Shown: positions 1-7,077 of the stretch, one piece after another | Position numbering within the stretch: the stretch's first letter is position 1 | How the letters are laid out: each line of letters begins with the position of its first letter | Origin: an uncultured Dorea sp. | GTDB taxonomy: Bacteria; Bacillota; Clostridia; Lachnospirales; Lachnospiraceae | Direction of reading: 5' to 3' | Assembly: GCA_910584095.1 (NCBI GenBank) | Contig: CAJTYU010000011.1 | Coordinates: 1 to 64,000 of the forward strand | Length of the DNA: 64,000 bases | Notes under the pieces: model-generated | The model's database searches: none | Seen by the model: only the letters and a program-made list of their open reading frames with translations | What the model was told of the DNA's origin: nothing | Program-made: the position numbers and the translations under genes

Positions 1-52
1 TAACCGTTGACCTAAATTTTAGCAGGATACAGAAATTCCGCAAGAATGCACT

Positions 53-75
53 TTTTGGGTAGATACTTCCCAAAA
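53..75 (+). promoter_or_regulatory. Inverted repeat upstream of HxlR gene
   Basis: TTTTGGG at 53-59 and CCCAAAA at 69-75 form a perfect 7-bp inverted repeat 29 bases before the HxlR start. HxlR proteins are dimeric winged-helix regulators that bind such dyads, so this may be an autoregulatory operator. That role is inference. Confidence 0.4.
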
Positions 76-104
76 GGGTAGTCATTAAAAGTTGGAGGTA
101 TGCA

Positions 105-473
105 ATGGAATATTCAAAAGACCAGTTCAACTGCCCGGTGGAGGCCACTCTGTTTTTGATCGGCGGGAAATACAAGCCCCTCATCCTTTGGTATCTGATA
201 GAAAAACCGCTCCACTACATGGAGCTGCAGCGCATGATCCCCAAGGCAACGCCAAAGATGCTGTCGCAGCAATTACATGATTTGGAAGAATGCGGGATGC
301 TGCACCGGGAGGTCATCCCGGACAAGCCGCCCAGGACACTGTACTCCCTCACCCCGTTTGGACGCAGCATCATTCCCGTGCTGGATGCCATGTGCGATTG
401 GGGCGCGGGCTTTTTGGACGGGCTGGACATCCAGCCGCCATGCTGCACAAAAAAATCAGCAGGAGAACCTTGA
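105..473 (+). CDS. HxlR family winged-helix transcriptional regulator
   Basis: A 122-residue DNA-binding regulator of the HxlR (MarR-like) family. It has the family's N-terminal Asn-Cys-Pro-Val motif (Cys around residue 10, in several members a redox or electrophile sensor), the GGKYKPLILWYL helix, a wing near residues 60-80 and the YSLTPFGRSI segment. The start is the ATG at 105, preceded by GGAGGT; an alternative frame from 92 overlaps the ribosome binding site and is rejected. HxlR genes usually control an adjacent, often divergent, reductase or transporter; that partner would lie left of the window. Part of the inserted element. Confidence 0.9.
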   Translation: MEYSKDQFNCPVEATLFLIGGKYKPLILWYLIEKPLHYMELQRMIPKATPKMLSQQLHDLEECGMLHREVIPDKPPRTLYSLTPFGRSIIPVLDAMCDWGAGFLDGLDIQPPCCTKKSAGEP

Positions 474-677
474 CTGGCTTTCCTGCATCCCACTCTTTTA
501 AACAGCACCAACAAATATGTTATTTAGTAGCTTTCTATTGTACGGAACAGCTCAGTCATCCTATCTTGTCATGTTCATAAATGGCATCTGCCATATCAGG
601 AAACTGAAAAAGAGACATCAACAGCCCTTTTGCAATACCTTGCAAGACAACACCTAAGCCGATGTGTTAAAACGGAA

Positions 678-712
678 AACCGCCGCATATGGAGTGAACC
701 ATAGCGGCGGTT
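678..712 (-). terminator. Terminator hairpin after blaR1-like gene
   Basis: AACCGCCGC (678-686) pairs with GCGGCGGTT (704-712). Read leftwards the stem is followed by a T-rich stretch, which fits a rho-independent terminator of the blaI-blaR1 operon. Confidence 0.6.
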
Positions 713-758
713 ACTTTTACATGGTTGCTTCATTACAAGCTATCCCGTCCCGGCATTT

Positions 759-2087
759 TTACTTCACAATATACATCACAGGTGCAGAGGTATCTATCCC
801 CGCATACATCTCCTCAAATCCCGCATAGCGGTCCAAGCCTTTCTCCGCATTTGCCTCCAATGCCCGAAAGTGTTCATCGCGTTCTGCTTCTGTATCAAAG
901 TAAATAATATTATCTCCAGACAGGTCATCTGCCAATACACTGTTTTTTTCTACGGGTGCGCCATAAATATCATCTGACTGTACCGGAACAGTCGTTTTTA
1001 TATCTTCTGTGTCAGCACCCGCCGCCCTTCCACCGTCCTTGAAAAAAGTTCCAAAGCTATCGTCAACCTGCGGAATGGAATCCGGCTTGGTTACTATTTC
1101 CGTCCCACTGCCCTGCCCCACAGATTCAGCCTGCTGTGGCCGTGCATTTGCAGAAGTGGCAAACATTGTTGCAGTTCCCGCAACAATAAGTCCTGTCATG
1201 ATAAATGAAAAAACTGTAGTTCTCTTAATCTTCATAATCGCAATAATCCTTTCTTCAATACCATTTTTACTAAAATTGTTACACAGAGGGGCCAATCCGC
1301 TCCGTGTCTCCTCCATACTAATCAATGCCCGTGCATAGGCCGCTTTTGCATTTTCACCGAAAAGGCGGACAACCGCCTCATCACATGACAGTTCAATATC
1401 CCGGTTTGCAAGGACGTACATAATCCAGACCAGCGGGTTAAACCAATGCACACACAGCACCACGATCAATACCAATTTCCTGATGCTGTCAAAACGCCGG
1501 ATATGCACATATTCGTGGGTCAGAACATATTCCAATGAATCTGTATTTTCCCACTTTGTAGACATGGGCATCAAAATCACCGGGTGAATCACGCCATATG
1601 TGAGCGGTGCAGAAAACCGGCCGGACTGTCGGATGGAAATCCTGCGTCTCTGTTGATGGACGCATAACCAGTTTTCAGTGAAGTCATTCCCCACCGGAAG
1701 GGATGTCTGGAACTCCTTCCAGCATTTCCAATATGCCAGACTAAAAAACACCGCGCAGACCAACACGCCAGCAGCCCATACAATCGTCCATGTGGAAACC
1801 GCATTTGCAGCATTTAGGACGCTACTCGTCAGAGGAATTGCCTGCCCTGATGCCCCAATCGGCAGTACACGAATGGTCTGTGAACCATTTCCAGGTGCAT
1901 GGCTGCCCATCAGCGAATACACACTAAACGCAGACGGGATAGAAAAGGGAATCATCAGCCGCACAACTGATATCCACCAAAGTGCATTAAAAGCCTTTTT
2001 GGGTAACATATTGATTGCCAAAGCACGTATGACGATGACCGCTAAAATCAGTATGCCTCCGGCAAAACTCATCTGTAGCAGACTCAT
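759..2087 (-). CDS. BlaR1/MecR1-like M56 metallopeptidase without beta-lactam sensor domain
   Basis: A 442-residue integral-membrane zinc protease that in this family cleaves the partner BlaI repressor after a signal. Two membrane segments open the protein, a third lies near residues 100-120, the zinc motif HEYVH is at residues 191-195, and a further membrane segment lies near residue 300. In true BlaR1/MecR1 the extracellular C-terminus is a roughly 250-residue penicillin-binding sensor with an SxxK motif. Here only about 130 residues follow the last membrane segment and no SxxK/SxN/KTG set is visible, so the signal is probably not a beta-lactam, or it is sensed differently. Lies 10 bases downstream of blaI, in one operon. 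Confidence 0.85.
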   Translation of the reverse strand: MSLLQMSFAGGILILAVIVIRALAINMLPKKAFNALWWISVVRLMIPFSIPSAFSVYSLMGSHAPGNGSQTIRVLPIGASGQAIPLTSSVLNAANAVSTWTIVWAAGVLVCAVFFSLAYWKCWKEFQTSLPVGNDFTENWLCVHQQRRRISIRQSGRFSAPLTYGVIHPVILMPMSTKWENTDSLEYVLTHEYVHIRRFDSIRKLVLIVVLCVHWFNPLVWIMYVLANRDIELSCDEAVVRLFGENAKAAYARALISMEETRSGLAPLCNNFSKNGIEERIIAIMKIKRTTVFSFIMTGLIVAGTATMFATSANARPQQAESVGQGSGTEIVTKPDSIPQVDDSFGTFFKDGGRAAGADTEDIKTTVPVQSDDIYGAPVEKNSVLADDLSGDNIIYFDTEAERDEHFRALEANAEKGLDRYAGFEEMYAGIDTSAPVMYIVK

Positions 2088-2097
2088 TCACATCACC

Positions 2098-2457
2098 TCA
2101 CTCCAAATCATTGACAATCTGTTTCAGCTTTTCAATTTGTGCGGTGCTCAACTTTTTCCTCCCCAGCAAAGCGGCAAACAGCTTATCTACGGAACCGTCA
2201 TACACTTTGTCAATCAGCTCATTTGTCTCTGCCTCCTGAACTTCCTCTTTCGGAACGAGCGCATGGCACATGAAACCGGGATCGGAGCGTTCAATCGCCC
2301 CTTTTTTAATACAACGCTTGATCAGGGTATAGGTTGTGTTTACATTCCATCCCAATTCCTCGGTAAGCAGCTTGGCAATATACTTAGCCGGAACATCGCC
2401 ATCGCGCCAAAGGACAGACATCACTTTCAGTTCGGAATCGAACAGCTTGACACCCAT
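2098..2457 (-). CDS. BlaI/MecI/CopY family transcriptional repressor
   Basis: A 119-residue winged-helix repressor. The N-terminus (FDSELKVMSVLW, then a helix-turn-helix and the WNVNTTYTLIKRC recognition helix) is typical BlaI/MecI. The C-terminal half is the dimerisation region containing the site cut by the BlaR1-type protease. The start at 2457 has GGAGGTG 8 bases upstream. It is the first gene of the blaI-blaR1 operon and very probably autoregulates it through the three operator copies at 2477-2550. No beta-lactamase gene is in view, so the regulated target must be elsewhere, or the pair regulates only itself. Confidence 0.9.
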   Translation of the reverse strand: MGVKLFDSELKVMSVLWRDGDVPAKYIAKLLTEELGWNVNTTYTLIKRCIKKGAIERSDPGFMCHALVPKEEVQEAETNELIDKVYDGSVDKLFAALLGRKKLSTAQIEKLKQIVNDLE

Positions 2458-2476
2458 TTAACAGCACCTCCTTTTT

Positions 2477-2550
2477 TAAGACTGTAGTAGTGACCACATA
2501 TACATACTACCACAGTCTTAAAGCCCCGTCAATACTACTGTGGTCTTAAA
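2477..2550 (-). promoter_or_regulatory. blaI-blaR1 promoter with three BlaI-type operators
   Basis: Leftward promoter TTGACG (2527-2532) and TAGTAT (2504-2509) with a 17-bp spacer. Three copies of a TAAGACnnnnGTAGT-type site surround it: 2477-2491 (downstream of the -10), 2506-2520 (spacer and -10, opposite orientation) and about 2534-2548 (just upstream of the -35). Sites placed this way would block RNA polymerase when BlaI is bound. Confidence 0.75.
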
Positions 2551-2621
2551 GCCCAAAAATGTTTCTTGAATATTTTGGAAAACGTAAAATAAAATAGTTC
2601 TGATTCAATAAGATATACCCT

Positions 2622-2850
2622 ATATTATCACGCAAAGCTCCATATTATCACGGAAACTCATATACAAACACGAAAACTCCGAGCGGTTTCCGTGTTTGTA
2701 TCATATCCCCCGTCTTTCAACAGCATTTTCCGTCAATATAATACGCCTTTCAGCTAAATTCCCCAATATCCTCTCCCCTTTGACATTCCCTTTTTATACT
2801 ATCACGGAAACCCCCGACTTTTGCGTGAAAGTATACTTTTGCCTGATAGT
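2622..2850. repeat. Cluster of iteron-like repeats (TATCACGnAAA type)
   Basis: The motif ATATTATCACGSAAA occurs at 2622-2640 and 2642-2659, a variant (ATACAAACACGAAAAC) at 2662-2677, an inverted copy at 2685-2701, and another direct copy at 2796-2812. A partial copy with TGATAGTACG lies near 2844-2853. The 2662-2701 pair can form a hairpin. The spacing and orientation resemble iterons of replication origins or binding sites of an element-encoded regulator. No CDS is supported in 2458-3238, which otherwise holds this cluster and hairpins. Confidence 0.55.
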
Positions 2851-3090
2851 ACGATTTTTTCCCCAATCGCCATCCTATCAGCGGCATCCAAAAACAAAAA
2901 AATTGGGGTCCACCACCCACCGTGATGAACCCCACCAAACCTCAAAATCCCTTGATTTTAAGCCATTCTTCAATACTTTTGCCTGCGAGTACCCAAATTC
3001 CTATGGCATCAATTTAAGATAGCCGCCTGTGCCGCTGTTAAATACTTTTTATCGCTTCCTGCACAAGGCTCTGCCTCTGCCCCATTTAAA

Positions 3091-3122
3091 CCTTTTAACG
3101 ATTGCCTGCTATCGTTAAAAGG
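3091..3122. repeat. Perfect 12-bp inverted repeat
   Basis: CCTTTTAACGAT (3091-3102) and ATCGTTAAAAGG (3111-3122) with an 8-base loop. It is not followed by a T-run on either strand, so it is more likely a protein-binding site or DNA hairpin of the element than a simple terminator. Confidence 0.5.
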
Positions 3123-3186
3123 AGGTGCAAAATCGGAGGGCAAAACAGCTTCCGAAATGGAAAAAAGGCTCAAAAACCTAAAAAAT

Positions 3187-3238
3187 AAAACCGCAGAAAT
3201 GCGTAGAAAGGCTTATTTCCACGCATTTCTGCGGTTTT
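3187..3238. repeat. Perfect 18-bp inverted repeat at the element end
   Basis: Arms 3187-3204 and 3221-3238 (core ACCGCAGAAATGCGT) are exact complements with a 16-base loop. It ends about 25 bases from the comM junction. The flanking A and T runs would let it work as a bidirectional terminator insulating the element, or it may be part of the attachment/end structure. Confidence 0.65.
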
Positions 3239-4318
3239 CTATTGTATCAATTTCGTTGTTGCGATGTTCATGGCTGCAACCAGCATCACGTCCGCCGGAT
3301 ACTCGTAGATTCCCTGGCTTCTCGCAATACGGACTGTCCTCTCCTCTAAAGGCTGCCTTAAAACTTCTATTACAGGACGCTGGAATTCCGCAAGTTCATC
3401 CAAAAACAGTACGCCGCCGCTTGCAAGGGAAATCTCTCCGGGCTTCGGCCATGGCCCGCCGCCCAAAAGGGCGGCTCTGGTAACCGTCTGGTGGACTTCC
3501 CGGAATGGCCTTTTAGTAATCAGCGGATGCTCCCCTTTTAACATTCCTGCAACGCTGTATACCTTTGTGATCTGAAAGCTCTCCTCTCTGGTCAGAGAAG
3601 GCAGAATAGACGGGATTCTTCGGGCAAGCATAGATTTTCCGCCGCCCGGCGGTCCTGTCAGCAATAGATTATGATGCCCCGCTACGGCAACCTCCGCCGC
3701 CCGTTTTACCGCCCGCTGTCCTTTAATGTCTGCAAAATCCTCCTGTCCTTCCCCGCAATCGTCTGCACCAGTCATATCCCATTCCCATACGGTGCCAACA
3801 CTCCCGCACTTTTTAAGCGTTTTGCACAGCATTTCCAAACTATCTACTCCAATCACCCGCAAGCCGTCCACCAGCCTTGCCTCTGCCTCGTTTGCTGCTG
3901 GTACAATCAGACAGGCCGCGTCTTCCTTTCTAGCGTGATCGGCAACTGGGAGAATGCCATGGATCCCCCGTACGCTTCCGTCCAGTCCCAGTTCTCCGAC
4001 TGCCAGGACTCCTTTCAAATTTGCTCCTTCCAGCTCTCCCAAAGCCGTCAGAATCGCTAACGCAATTGGCAGATCATAGGAAGTTCCCCGTTTGCGCACG
4101 CTTCCGGGAGACAGATTGATCACAATCTTCTTCGCGGGCATCGAAAAGCCGGAATTATGTATCGCTGTCCTCACGCGCTCCCCTGCCTCCTTTACCTCCG
4201 CCGAAAGATATCCCACCATGTGAAATACCGGAAGCCCATTGCTTACATCCGCTTCCACTTGGACCGGAACCACCTCCATTCCCTGAAGGGTTGCCGACAT
4301 AATCCTGCTGAAACTCAT
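3239..4318 (-). pseudogene. comM: comM/yifB (Mg-chelatase-like AAA+ ATPase), 3' end lost by insertion
   Basis: ComM is a hexameric helicase-like AAA+ ATPase that helps branch migration during integration of transformed DNA. The N-terminal Lon-like domain, Walker A (GPPGGGKS) and Walker B (GGVLFLDELAEF) are intact. The family is about 500 residues long and continues after AAMN with a Pro-rich, Cys-containing segment and the Mg-chelatase C-terminal domain. Here the frame turns into IATTKLIQ and stops at residue 359, inside element sequence. The missing sensor and lid part means the product is almost certainly inactive. The start at 4318 has AAAGGAG upstream. Divergent from sigK. Confidence 0.9.
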
Positions 4319-4504
4319 TGCATCACTCCTTTTCTATTTTCTCACTGAACTTATTACATCTTCTAAGGAATCACAGGCTGAACCGCCCGAATATAGAAAT
4401 CTATGATAATTCCCAATATGACAGCCTTATGATTTTATGACTACCATTCTTTATAATATACATATTTTACGTTAACTAGTCAATATATTTTTATGGAAAA
4501 GCAC

Positions 4505-4529
4505 AAAATAACCCGTCTTTTCATAAACT
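4505..4529 (+). promoter_or_regulatory. Possible SigE-type promoter of sigK
   Basis: The -10-like CATAAACT (4522-4529) matches the SigE consensus CATACAHT at 7 of 8 positions. An A/T-rich AAAATAAC lies at 4505-4512 as a weak -35. In sporulating Firmicutes sigK is transcribed by SigE with SpoIIID, so the position makes sense, but the -35 match is poor. Confidence 0.4.
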
Positions 4530-4558
4530 GTAATTAAATACGCTCAGAGGTGCTTCCC

Positions 4559-5176
4559 TTGAAATCCTTTCCTTCACCACTTACTGCTTCCGAAGAACAA
4601 TTTTATCTTCAAAAATATACGGAGGGAGATCTAGAAGCAAAGCACATCCTGATTGAGCACAACCTCCGGCTGGTAGCCCATATTGTTAAGAAATATCAAT
4701 CTATGGATGAAGATACGGAGGATCTTCTTTCCATCGGCACCATCGGACTCATCAAGTCTGTGGTTACCTTTAACCCAGACAAATGCGTCCGCCTTGGAAC
4801 ATACGCCGCCAGATGTATTGAAAACGAAATTCTCATGCATTTACGCGCAAAAAAGAAGACCTCACGGGACATTTCTCTCTATGAACCCATTGGAACTGAC
4901 AGAGAAGGGAACGAAATCCAGATTTTTGACATCATTGAAACAGATATGGACGATGCCCATCAGAAAATAACCTTAAAAGACGATATCCGGCTTCTGTATT
5001 CGAAACTGGAATCCATCCTTTCCTCCAGAGAACGGATGGTCTTAAAAATGCGCTACGGCCTGTACAACGAGGAAGAATATACCCAGCGCGAAATCGCAGA
5101 ACAATTAGGGATTTCCAGATCCTACGTATCCCGGATTGAAAAAAGCGCAATCGAAAAGCTGCGGCCCTATTTCTAG
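4559..5176 (+). CDS. sigK: Sporulation sigma factor SigK, lacking the pro-sequence
   Basis: Late mother-cell sigma factor. Region 2 (EHNLRLVAHIVKKY, then DLLSIGTIGLIKSV and TYAARCIENEILMHLR) and region 4 (TQREIAEQLGISRSYVSRIEK) match SigK closely. The best start is TTG 4559: AGAGGTG at 4546-4552 is the ribosome binding site at 6-base spacing and would overlap the alternative GTG at 4550. Either way the protein begins directly at the mature part (FPSPLTASEE). It lacks the roughly 20-residue membrane-inserting pro-peptide that B. subtilis pro-SigK loses to SpoIVFB. An uninterrupted, pro-less SigK is known from Clostridioides difficile. Here too activity would be controlled at transcription only. 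Confidence 0.92.
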   Translation: MKSFPSPLTASEEQFYLQKYTEGDLEAKHILIEHNLRLVAHIVKKYQSMDEDTEDLLSIGTIGLIKSVVTFNPDKCVRLGTYAARCIENEILMHLRAKKKTSRDISLYEPIGTDREGNEIQIFDIIETDMDDAHQKITLKDDIRLLYSKLESILSSRERMVLKMRYGLYNEEEYTQREIAEQLGISRSYVSRIEKSAIEKLRPYF

Positions 5177-5195
5177 GACTGCAGCCTTCTATAAC

Positions 5196-6425
5196 CTATT
5201 CTTCCCTTTTCCGCAGAATATCATAAATATCCGCATCAGCGTCAAGCTCTACATACAGTATCTGCTTGGGATGCGGCGCGCTTTCCTGCTCCTGTCCCTC
5301 TTCATTTAGAATGCGTTTTACCACAACAGGAACATTTGCCCCATCCGGCTTCATGATCTCAATCTCTTCTCCTACGGAAAATTTATTCCTCTGCTCAATC
5401 CGGCACATACCCTCTTTAACTTCTCCGATAATGCCAAGATAAACATATTCTCTCACATAAGTATTATTGTCATAAATCTGCGTATTCTCATCCGGCTTTC
5501 CAAAATAAAAGCCCGTCGTAAACTGCCGATAGGTACAGTTGCTGATCTGACTCAGATACCAAGGCATATTCTTCCGGTAAATTTCAGGACTTTTTGCATA
5601 ATCATCCAGCGCCTTCCGGTAGGTTCTGGCAACCGTCGCCACATAGAGGGCAGTCTTCATTCTTCCCTCTATCTTTAAGCTGTCGATTCCCGCCGCAGCA
5701 AGCTCTGGAATATATTCGATCATACACAGGTCTTTCGAATTAAAGATAAACGTACCTCTCTCATTCTCATATACCGGCATATATTCTCCCGGCCTTGTTT
5801 CCTCCACTACCGCATATTTCCAGCGGCAAGGGTGAGTACACGCCCCTTGGTTGGCGTCTCTTCCGGTAAAATAATTACTGAGAAGACATCTTCCGGAATA
5901 AGAAATACACATCGCGCCGTGCACGAAACTCTCAATCTCCATTTCTTCCGGAATATTTGTCCGAATCTCCTTTATTTCCTGCAGCGAAAGCTCCCTTGCA
6001 GATACCACGCGCTTTGCTCCTTGTTTCCACCAGAACCGATAGGTAGCATAATTGGTATTATTTGCCTGCGTACTGATATGCCGCTCAATCTCAGGACAGA
6101 TTTCCTTCGCCATTTCAAAGATTCCCGGATCCGCAATAATCAGCGCATCCGGACTCAGCTCTTTCAGTTCTTTTAGATACTCCCGTACTCCCGGCAGATC
6201 TCGGTTATGAGCCAGAATATTTACTGTCACATATACCTTCACTCCATGGATATGCGCAAACTCAATCCCTTCCCGCATCTCCGCATGAGAAAAATTTTTA
6301 GCCTTTGCCCTAAGTCCAAAAGCCTCGCCGCCGATGTATACCGCATCCGCGCCGAATATAACCGCTGTCTTCAATACCTCCAGACTGCTTGCTGGAATCA
6401 AAAGTTCCGGATATCTAGCCATCAT
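5196..6425 (-). CDS. trhP: U32 peptidase-family tRNA hydroxylation protein TrhP
   Basis: A 409-residue member of the U32 family. The U32 signature is clear (ESFVHGAMCISYSGRC around residues 165-180, with downstream conserved Cys residues in NQGACTHPCRWKY). Members next to a TrmR-type methyltransferase are needed for prephenate-dependent 5-hydroxylation of uridine 34 in tRNA (TrhP/YegQ in E. coli, YrrN/YrrO in B. subtilis). The gene overlaps trmR by 4 bases (ATGA), so the two steps of mo5U34 formation are translationally coupled. B. subtilis uses two U32 proteins; only this one is in the window. It converges on sigK with only 19 bases between and no obvious terminator. Confidence 0.85.
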   Translation of the reverse strand: MMARYPELLIPASSLEVLKTAVIFGADAVYIGGEAFGLRAKAKNFSHAEMREGIEFAHIHGVKVYVTVNILAHNRDLPGVREYLKELKELSPDALIIADPGIFEMAKEICPEIERHISTQANNTNYATYRFWWKQGAKRVVSARELSLQEIKEIRTNIPEEMEIESFVHGAMCISYSGRCLLSNYFTGRDANQGACTHPCRWKYAVVEETRPGEYMPVYENERGTFIFNSKDLCMIEYIPELAAAGIDSLKIEGRMKTALYVATVARTYRKALDDYAKSPEIYRKNMPWYLSQISNCTYRQFTTGFYFGKPDENTQIYDNNTYVREYVYLGIIGEVKEGMCRIEQRNKFSVGEEIEIMKPDGANVPVVVKRILNEEGQEQESAPHPKQILYVELDADADIYDILRKREE

Positions 6426-7075
6426 ATCTTCCTCTCTGTCCGTACGCTGAGCGCAACTCCGTCTCCTACGGGAAGAATCGTTGTCTCTAAGTCTTTCCTG
6501 TGCTTTAATTCAAATAAGTATTCCCGCATCCGGCTGTGAATCGTCCGGTTCCGACGTTCTACCGCGAATCTGGAATTAATCACGTCCCCATCCTGAAGCA
6601 CATTGTCAGATATCAAGAGACCGCCCGGAGCAAGCAGACGCATAACCTCAGGCAGATAGTGAATATACTGTCCCTTAGCCGCGTCCATAAATATAAAATC
6701 AAAGGGCTCTGCAAGCCCCTTCATAACCTCCAGCGCGTCGCCCTCTATGAGCGTGATATTCGATTCTTTCCCCGCCCGGGCAAAATTAGCCCGGGCAATG
6801 GGGATTCTTTTTTCATAATTCTCAATGGTAGTTATCTTACTGCCCTCCGGCGCATAAGCGCTCATTACAAGAGCAGAATACCCAACCGCCGTTCCCGCTT
6901 CCAGTATCCGCATAGGTCTTTTCAGTGTCAGAAGTACCTTGAGAAGACTTTTGGTCTCTGTGCGGATAATCGGTACAAAGGAATCCAAAGCTTCTTTTTC
7001 AATCTCCTCCAAAAGCTTATCTTCCGGAAGCTCCATGGAATTGATAAACGTAACCATTCTCTCGTCTACAATCAT
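6422..7075 (-). CDS. trmR: tRNA 5-hydroxyuridine methyltransferase TrmR (O-methyltransferase family 3)
   Basis: A 217-residue SAM-dependent O-methyltransferase of the class I Rossmann type. Motif I is ILEAGTAVGYSALVM; the metal- and SAM-binding acidic motif FDFIFMDAAKGQY and the ISDNVLQDGDV segment follow. B. subtilis TrmR (YrrM) methylates 5-hydroxyuridine-34 to 5-methoxyuridine, and the downstream coupled trhP makes that substrate, which supports this name over a generic catechol-O-methyltransferase-like call. Starts 2 bases after RNase J ends, so likely one rnj-trmR-trhP transcript. Confidence 0.85.
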   Translation of the reverse strand: MIVDERMVTFINSMELPEDKLLEEIEKEALDSFVPIIRTETKSLLKVLLTLKRPMRILEAGTAVGYSALVMSAYAPEGSKITTIENYEKRIPIARANFARAGKESNITLIEGDALEVMKGLAEPFDFIFMDAAKGQYIHYLPEVMRLLAPGGLLISDNVLQDGDVINSRFAVERRNRTIHSRMREYLFELKHRKDLETTILPVGDGVALSVRTERKI

Positions 7076-7077
7076 CG

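Larger units (their letters stand above)
1..3265. mobile_element. Right end of an inserted mobile element (within comM)
   Basis: comM stops matching its family right after the Ala-Ala-Met-Asn motif (Asn codon at 3266-3268). Everything to the left is unrelated sequence: a perfect 18-bp inverted repeat, an iteron-like repeat cluster, and BlaI/BlaR1 and HxlR cargo. The rest of comM should lie beyond the other end, outside the window. No integrase, relaxase or replication gene is visible here, so the class of element is unknown. The exact crossover point cannot be fixed without the empty site. Confidence 0.7.

Noticed and set aside
2696..3022. 108-codon open frame in the element's gene-free region
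   Set aside because: It runs across the iteron-like repeats and a hairpin, has no ribosome binding site and an unconvincing composition; treated as non-coding.
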